A stretch of DNA of 64,000 bases, taken from positions 1 to 64,000 of the forward strand of contig NZ_JACJSV010000012.1 in NCBI RefSeq assembly GCF_014698335.1, given 5' to 3'. Shown here piece after piece: positions 59,487 through 64,000 of this stretch. This stretch comes from Microcystis viridis FACHB-1342. GTDB lineage: Bacteria; Cyanobacteriota; Cyanobacteriia; Cyanobacteriales; Microcystaceae. Position numbers and translations under genes: made by a program. The notes under the pieces are model-generated. The model did no database searches. It saw only the letters and a program-made list of their open reading frames with translations, and was not told the origin of the DNA. The stretch's first letter is position 1; each line of letters begins with the position of its first letter.

Positions 59487-60773
59487 ATGCTAGTCGTAGA
59501 AGCAAAGCTAAAAAACGGGACACTAGAGCAATATCACCGGCTTGATGAAGCTATCAAAACTTCTCAGTTTGTGCGTAATTCTTGTGTTCGTTATTGGATG
59601 GATCATAAGGGTACAACCCGCAATAATCTCCAAAAACTTTGCTCGGTACTAGCTAACAATAAAGAGACTCCTTGGGTTAATAAATTAAACTCACAAGCAC
59701 GTCAATCTGCTGCTGATAGAGCCTGGCAATCAATTAGTAAGTTTTATCAGAATTGTCATGCTAATATACCAGAGAAAAAGGGTTTTCCTCGGTTCAAAAA
59801 GCATAGTCGTTCTGTTGAATACAAACTAACAGGCTACAAACTATCTGATGATCGACGTAAAATCAGATTTACTGATGGCTTTAAAGCAGGAGAATTTGAT
59901 TTATGGTGTAGTCAAAAGACCTTAGTTTATTATTCAGAGCAACAGATTAGACGGGTAAGAGTTGTTAGACGTGCTGACGGTTATTATTGCCAGTTTCTGA
60001 TTGACGTAGAACGGCAAGAATACCATAAACCGACGGGACAAATAACAGGAATTGACTTAGGGTTAAAGGAGTTTTATACCGATGCTCAAGGCAATACTGT
60101 AGAGAATCCACGTTATTTAAGAAAGTCAGAAAAACGACTTCAAAAAGCACAACGACGATTATCTAAGAAATTCCGTAAAGGAAAGAAACAGTCTAAAAAC
60201 TATCACAAGCAACGGGTAAAAGTAGCTAGGCTTCATCTTAAAGTATCAAGACAACGTAAAGACAAAGCAATTAAAGAGGCTTTGGCGTTAGTCCAGTCTA
60301 ATGATTTGGTAGTCTATGAAGCTTTAAAGGTAAGAAACTTAGTCAAAAACCGTAAGCTCGCCAAGTCGATTTCCGATGCTTCTTGGTATCAATTCACTCA
60401 ATGGCTGAATTATTTTGCCAAGATTTATCAGATTGTTTGTGTTGCTGTACCACCGCATTTTACTTCTCAAGATTGTTCAGTTTGTGGGACGAGAGTTCAA
60501 AAAACCTTAAGCACTAGAACTCATCAATGTCCTAATTGTCAAACAGTCATAGATAGGGATCATAATGCAGCAATAAATATTCTTAAAAAAGGGTTGAAAT
60601 ATTTGGGAAATCATCTCAACGGTACTGTTGGGCAAACAGAAACCGACCCAAACGCCTTGGGAGAGTCCGACCTCTGGATTTTGAATGGAGACATTGAGAA
60701 TCTAAGCTGTCTCGTTGAACAAGGAATTTCCGATAGTGATATGGGAAGAATCCCCCGTCACAGCGTAGCTTGA
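59487..60773 (+). CDS. tnpB: TnpB RNA-guided nuclease (solo IS200/IS605-type element), intact
   Basis: A 428-residue TnpB from the ATG at 59487 (MLVVEAKLKNGTLEQYHRLD); a start at 59469 adds six unrelated residues. RuvC-I is GIDLGLKEFYTDAQG, RuvC-II LVVYEALKVRNLV, and RuvC-III VIDRDHNAAINILKKG. The zinc ribbon has all four cysteines in CSVCGTRV and CPNCQTVI. The full catalytic set is intact, unlike the copy at 46569. No tnpA lies beside it, so it would move only with help in trans. TnpB cuts DNA guided by an RNA from the element's right end and promotes element retention. It sits between gmk and clpP. Confidence 0.9.
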   Translation: MLVVEAKLKNGTLEQYHRLDEAIKTSQFVRNSCVRYWMDHKGTTRNNLQKLCSVLANNKETPWVNKLNSQARQSAADRAWQSISKFYQNCHANIPEKKGFPRFKKHSRSVEYKLTGYKLSDDRRKIRFTDGFKAGEFDLWCSQKTLVYYSEQQIRRVRVVRRADGYYCQFLIDVERQEYHKPTGQITGIDLGLKEFYTDAQGNTVENPRYLRKSEKRLQKAQRRLSKKFRKGKKQSKNYHKQRVKVARLHLKVSRQRKDKAIKEALALVQSNDLVVYEALKVRNLVKNRKLAKSISDASWYQFTQWLNYFAKIYQIVCVAVPPHFTSQDCSVCGTRVQKTLSTRTHQCPNCQTVIDRDHNAAINILKKGLKYLGNHLNGTVGQTETDPNALGESDLWILNGDIENLSCLVEQGISDSDMGRIPRHSVA

Positions 60774-60795
60774 CGGTGGGAGTATGTCAAAATCA
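60740..60795 (+). ncRNA. Right end / reRNA 3' region of the intact tnpB element
   Basis: A hairpin around CCCCCGTCACAGCGTAGCTT and TGACGGTGGG overlaps the tnpB stop and is followed by GAGTATGTCAAA. It resembles the right end of the other tnpB element (GGCGGTGAGGATGTCAAG). By analogy the guide RNA would end here and use the sequence just before clpP as guide. This is inferred; the exact boundary is unknown. Confidence 0.4.
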
Positions 60796-60830
60796 AAAAA
60801 CTAACCGCAGCAGCAAGACAAGAAAGCGCA

Positions 60831-61433
60831 ATGATTCCTACCGTTATTGAAACCACAGGCCGGGGCGAACGCGCCTTCGATATCTACTCCCGACTACTCC
60901 GGGAAAGAATCGTCTTTTTGGGACAAGAAGTAACCAGCGACCTGGCTAACCTAATCGTCGCCCAATTACTCTTTCTAGAAGCAGAAGACCCCGAAAAAGA
61001 TATTTACTTGTATATCAACTCCCCCGGTGGTTCCGTTTCGGCCGGATTAGGGATTTTTGACACCATGAATCAAATCCGTCCCGATGTCAGCACCATTTGT
61101 ATTGGTTTAGCCGCCAGTATGGGGGCTTTTCTCCTCAGTGCCGGCAAACCGGGCAAAAGAATGAGCCTACCCAACTCGCGGATCATGATTCACCAACCCC
61201 TCGGCGGCGCCCAAGGTCAGGCCACCGATATCGAAATTCAGGCCAAAGAAATTCTCTATCTCAAACAATTACTCAATCAACACCTAGCTAGTCATACCGG
61301 TAAACCTCTCGACCTCATCGCCGAGGATACGGAAAGGGATTTCTTTATGTCCGCCGAAGAGGCTCTAGACTATGGTTTAATCGATCAAGTCATCGATCGC
61401 AGTCCTTCCGCTTCCAACCCTCCCCAGAAATAA
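60831..61433 (+). CDS. clpP: ATP-dependent Clp protease proteolytic subunit
   Basis: A 200-residue ClpP. The catalytic triad is visible: Ser96 in [11 protein letters not shown], His121 in IMIHQPLGG and Asp170 in [15 protein letters not shown]. The substrate-binding [10 protein letters not shown] is near 63-72. ClpP forms the heptameric degradation chamber with ClpX or ClpC. Cyanobacteria have several clpP genes and the copy number is not given here. The tnpB element lies directly upstream, so clpP must have its own promoter close to or within the element's right flank. Confidence 0.96.
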   Translation: MIPTVIETTGRGERAFDIYSRLLRERIVFLGQEVTSDLANLIVAQLLFLEAEDPEKDIYLYINSPGGSVSAGLGIFDTMNQIRPDVSTICIGLAASMGAFLLSAGKPGKRMSLPNSRIMIHQPLGGAQGQATDIEIQAKEILYLKQLLNQHLASHTGKPLDLIAEDTERDFFMSAEEALDYGLIDQVIDRSPSASNPPQK

Positions 61434-61512
61434 TTATGATCGGGTAGGCCCTGTCTGCCCAGATTTTGTTGACACTCCCATCGCACTCATGGGATAGAGC
61501 TTAAATCTCCCC

Positions 61513-61546
61513 TTGCGCTCGGTGAGCGTAGTCGAACCGAGCGCAA
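61513..61546. other. Hairpin repeat unit downstream of clpP
   Basis: TTGCGCTCGGT and ACCGAGCGCAA form a perfect 11-bp stem with a 12-nt loop (GAGCGTAGTCGA). No T run follows. It resembles small palindromic repeats scattered in cyanobacterial genomes. The remaining 61434-62113 (680 bp) shows no gene, only AT-rich sequence with ATAAATATAAATATAAATAT and TGATAACTGATAACTGATAA repeats. Confidence 0.5.
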
Positions 61547-62113
61547 CTCGAGGTGCCAGTTTCCAATATGCCCTATCATAAGTACCTAAGCAAAATTAAT
61601 TACACATATCTAACCACCTCTTGCCTTTTGCCTTTTGCCTTTCTTCACTAGGAAATTTATTTTGCACGACTACTTAGCTTTTTTGAGTATATTTAACAAG
61701 GACGATAAATATAAATATAAATATAAGTGTTTGGAGAATCAAAATGTGGCGAAATGTGTCGAAGTGCTGTTCTATACTGGTCAGCTTTTCATGAGGGGAA
61801 CCCTGGGGCGAATTACTTCGCTCCTTTAAAAGCCCCGTCTCATCGGTAAAACATACATAGCCTCCCGGCTGACATTCAAGGTAAAAAATAATAAACTAAA
61901 AAAAGAAAACATTCACAAGTATGTTTCCTCTGCTTTAATACTATTGTGATAATTGCGACTTGATCCGTCGATAGAATTCAGCCGTTAGTCGTCAGGAGTC
62001 GGTCGTCAGGAAGTGGTAAAATGGGGGAATGGGGAATTCAACTAAAACCCCAAAACCCAACACCTTCTAACTGATAACTGATAACTGATAACTGACTCCC
62101 CATCTCCTCACTT

Positions 62114-63328
62114 ATGCAGAATTTAGACGAAAATAGCCTCGATTGCGCCCCTAGTAAACCGGATTTAGCCGAACAAAGACAGGAATTTCGGGGACTTAGC
62201 AATAAAGTTTATTTTAATTTCGGTGGTCAGGGAACCTTGCCCAAGGCCGGATTAGAAGCGATTATCGATACCTATAATTTTCTCCAACAAAAGGGGCCTT
62301 TTTCAGGACAGGTAAACGATTGGATTACCAAAAAAACGGAACTTCTCAGGCAAGAAATGGCGCAAGAATTGGGAATCAGCCCGAGCAATCTCTCTATCAC
62401 CGAGGATGTCACTGTAGGCTGTAATATCGCCCTCTGGGGGGTTGATTGGCAAGCGGGGGAACATATTTTACTAACTGATTGTGAACACCCCGGAATTATC
62501 GCCACAGTTCGGGAAATTGCCCGTCGTTATCATCTGGAAATCTCCACTTGTCCTATTCGGGAAACTTTAAACGGCGGCAACCCGATAGAAGTGATTTCCG
62601 CTCATTTACGTCCAAAAACTAGGGTTTTGGTGGTCAGTCACGTTCTCTGGAATACTGGACAGGTTTTACCCCTCAAGGAAATCTCCCAGCTTTGTCATGA
62701 TAATTCTGTCACCGAAAAACCCGTTTTAGTGGTGGTGGATGCTGCCCAATCCGTGGGTTGTTTGCCCTTAGATTTAAGCACTACTGCCGCCGATTGTTAT
62801 GCTTTTACGGGTCATAAATGGTGGTGTGGACCGGCCGGTGTGGGGGGATTGTATATTCGTCCCGAAATTTTCCCTAGTTTACAGCCCACTTTTATCGGTT
62901 GGCGCAGTATTGAAACAGATAAGCAAGGACAGCCTATCGGTTGGAAACCCGATGCTAGACGCTTTGAAGTGGCCACTTCTGCCTATCCTCAATTTGAGGG
63001 TTTAAGGGCAACTATTGCGGTACATAACGCCTGGGGTGATGGGGGACAAAGATACGAAAAAATCTGTCAATTAGCGGCTTATCTCTGGGGAGAATTAAAC
63101 ACAATTAAAGGGGTGAAATGTTTAAAAAATTCTCCGCCAGAATCCGGTTTAGTTTCCTTTCAAATTGACTCGGCCATCAGCCCACAAAATTTAGTGCAAC
63201 AGCTAGAAAAACAAGGGTTTTTACTGCGAACTCTCCTCGACCCCCTCTGTGTGCGTGCCTGTGTTCATTATTTCACTTTGCCATCAGAAATCGAGCAGTT
63301 AGTAGCAGCTATCAAAAAGTTAGTCTAA
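62114..63328 (+). CDS. Cysteine/cystine C-S lyase (C-DES-type, class V aminotransferase fold)
   Basis: A 404-residue PLP enzyme of the class V aminotransferase fold. The PLP lysine is Lys235 in FTGHKWWCGPAGVGGLYI, and the cofactor-binding DAAQSVGCLPLDL precedes it. The HKW-CGP-G-GG pattern is the mark of the cyanobacterial C-DES group, which cleaves cystine or cysteine to release sulfur for iron-sulfur cluster assembly, rather than of IscS/SufS. CVHYFTLPSEIEQLV is the C-terminal end. It stands alone. Confidence 0.85.
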   Translation: MQNLDENSLDCAPSKPDLAEQRQEFRGLSNKVYFNFGGQGTLPKAGLEAIIDTYNFLQQKGPFSGQVNDWITKKTELLRQEMAQELGISPSNLSITEDVTVGCNIALWGVDWQAGEHILLTDCEHPGIIATVREIARRYHLEISTCPIRETLNGGNPIEVISAHLRPKTRVLVVSHVLWNTGQVLPLKEISQLCHDNSVTEKPVLVVVDAAQSVGCLPLDLSTTAADCYAFTGHKWWCGPAGVGGLYIRPEIFPSLQPTFIGWRSIETDKQGQPIGWKPDARRFEVATSAYPQFEGLRATIAVHNAWGDGGQRYEKICQLAAYLWGELNTIKGVKCLKNSPPESGLVSFQIDSAISPQNLVQQLEKQGFLLRTLLDPLCVRACVHYFTLPSEIEQLVAAIKKLV

Positions 63329-63346
63329 ACTGCGTCGGGGATATTT

Positions 63347-64000
63347 TTATCCCTCGGCCATTAAGCGCAATAATTCGTCAGTGGATAACTTGCCGCTGGC
63401 GTCAGTCCCCTCCAATAAACTATCGGCGAGATCGCGTTTATGGTGGTGCAGATCGACAATTTTTTCCTCGATCGTATCCTTGGCCACTAAGCGATAAATC
63501 GTCACCGGACGTTTTTGGCCGATGCGGTGAGCGCGATCGGAGGCCTGATCCTCCACTGCGGGATTCCACCAGGGATCAAGATGGATAACATAATCGGCTG
63601 CGGTGAGATTTAATCCTGTCCCCCCGGCTTTTAAACTAATTAAAAATACGTCCCCTTCCCCCGCTTGAAACGCTTTCACCTGTTTCTGCCGATCGCTGGC
63701 TGGGGTACTACCATCGAGGTATTGATATTTTATCTGCCGTTGCTCGAGATAACTGCGGATAATCGCTAAATGATCGACAAATTGACTAAACACCAACGCT
63801 TTATGCTGATTATCTAATAAATCATCCAGAATTTCCCCGAAACGGGACAATTTTGAGCCGGCTAAATCCAAATCTGGAGCCACTAACTGCGGGTGACAGC
63901 AGGCCCGGCGTAATTTCATGATCTCTGCCAGTACCTGGAGATGTTTTGCCCCGGCGGTACTGTCACTCTCGCTTAATTTCTCCAAAGCACGCCGCCGTAA
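63347..64000 (-). CDS. SNF2-family helicase, C-terminal part (partial)
   Basis: The C-terminal 218 residues of a SWI2/SNF2 ATPase; the frame continues past the right edge (LRRRALEKLSES at the border). Motifs of the second RecA-like domain are present: LRRACCHPQLV, HKALVFSQFVDHLAIIRSYL (motif IV), YLDGSTPASDRQKQV, FLISLKAGGTGLNLTAADYV (motif V) and DRAHRIGQKRPVTIYRL (motif VI). Such enzymes remodel protein-DNA complexes. The protein ends LLRLMAEG. It is convergent with the C-S lyase gene, 18 bp apart. Confidence 0.92.
   Translation of the reverse strand, partial: LRRRALEKLSESDSTAGAKHLQVLAEIMKLRRACCHPQLVAPDLDLAGSKLSRFGEILDDLLDNQHKALVFSQFVDHLAIIRSYLEQRQIKYQYLDGSTPASDRQKQVKAFQAGEGDVFLISLKAGGTGLNLTAADYVIHLDPWWNPAVEDQASDRAHRIGQKRPVTIYRLVAKDTIEEKIVDLHHHKRDLADSLLEGTDASGKLSTDELLRLMAEG

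Noticed and set aside
61635-61829. 64-codon ORF in the gap between clpP and the C-S lyase
   Set aside because: Composition is AT-rich and unpatterned (DKYKYKYKCL reflects an ATAAATATAAAT repeat), with no ribosome-binding sequence and no recognisable motif.

Overview
The window looks like chromosomal DNA of a unicellular bloom-forming cyanobacterium, most likely Microcystis or a close relative. This is inferred from the gene content: petC-petA, psbV, cyanophycin synthetase and cyanophycinase, a CpcD/DUF1816 phycobilisome-type protein, a CysR-like regulator beside a sulfate transporter, and C-DES. It also fits the frequent GCGATCGC (HIP1-type) octamers, the mostly AT-rich accessory DNA and the high load of small transposon debris. 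No rRNA or tRNA gene and no CRISPR array was found.

Layout. 1-1.5 kb: edge of an Rpn-type gene, a truncated DUF4347 gene and trmD. 1.8-5.5 kb: cphB-cphA (nitrogen reserve). 5.6-7.4 kb: a compact DUF488-DUF488-'dual OB-like' operon. 7.5-10.1 kb: a VMAP-type HTH gene with phased CGG repeats, three small exported or membrane proteins and an intact DUF433/DUF5615 toxin-antitoxin pair. 10.6-19.5 kb: mostly housekeeping (SulP transporter, TerB/Mo-nitrogenase-C protein, uxs-ugd for UDP-xylose, polA, an Atx1-like copper chaperone). 19.6-24 kb: defence-like genes (RelN antitoxin with a dead RelE, HepT/MntA, and an N6-DNA methylase with an unknown 195-aa partner). 24.4-31 kb: petC-petA, GDP-mannose synthesis, an AarF/UbiB kinase, argJ. 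31-39.3 kb: a pentapeptide-repeat membrane protein, CpcD-DUF1816, an orphan histidine kinase, an MscS channel and several miniature elements. 39.4-44.7 kb: sulfate transport (sbpA-NIL-cysT-cysW-cysA) with a divergent cysR-like regulator. 44.7-53 kb: rnc, a broken tnpB, a GC-rich CLC channel gene that looks imported, and a graveyard of nested insertion sequences. 53.4-64 kb: ubiD, a two-gene ATPase/TOPRIM-like module, psbV, remA-gmk, an intact solo tnpB, clpP, C-DES and the C-terminal part of a SNF2 helicase.

The main theme is decay around conflict genes. Two toxin-antitoxin loci keep the antitoxin but have lost the toxin: RelE by stop codons and truncation, DUF5615 by transposon insertion. 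Two others look intact. Three compact operons could be uncharacterised defence or DNA-repair systems: DUF488-DUF488-OB, the methylase with its 195-aa partner, and the ATPase/DUF3226 pair. Small mobile elements (ISL3-like GGCTCT-ended, AGGGTTTGC-ended, and TATAGC- or TATAGT-ended) have altered the 3' ends of real genes. In two cases the empty site can be reconstructed from the reading frame on both sides of the insertion.
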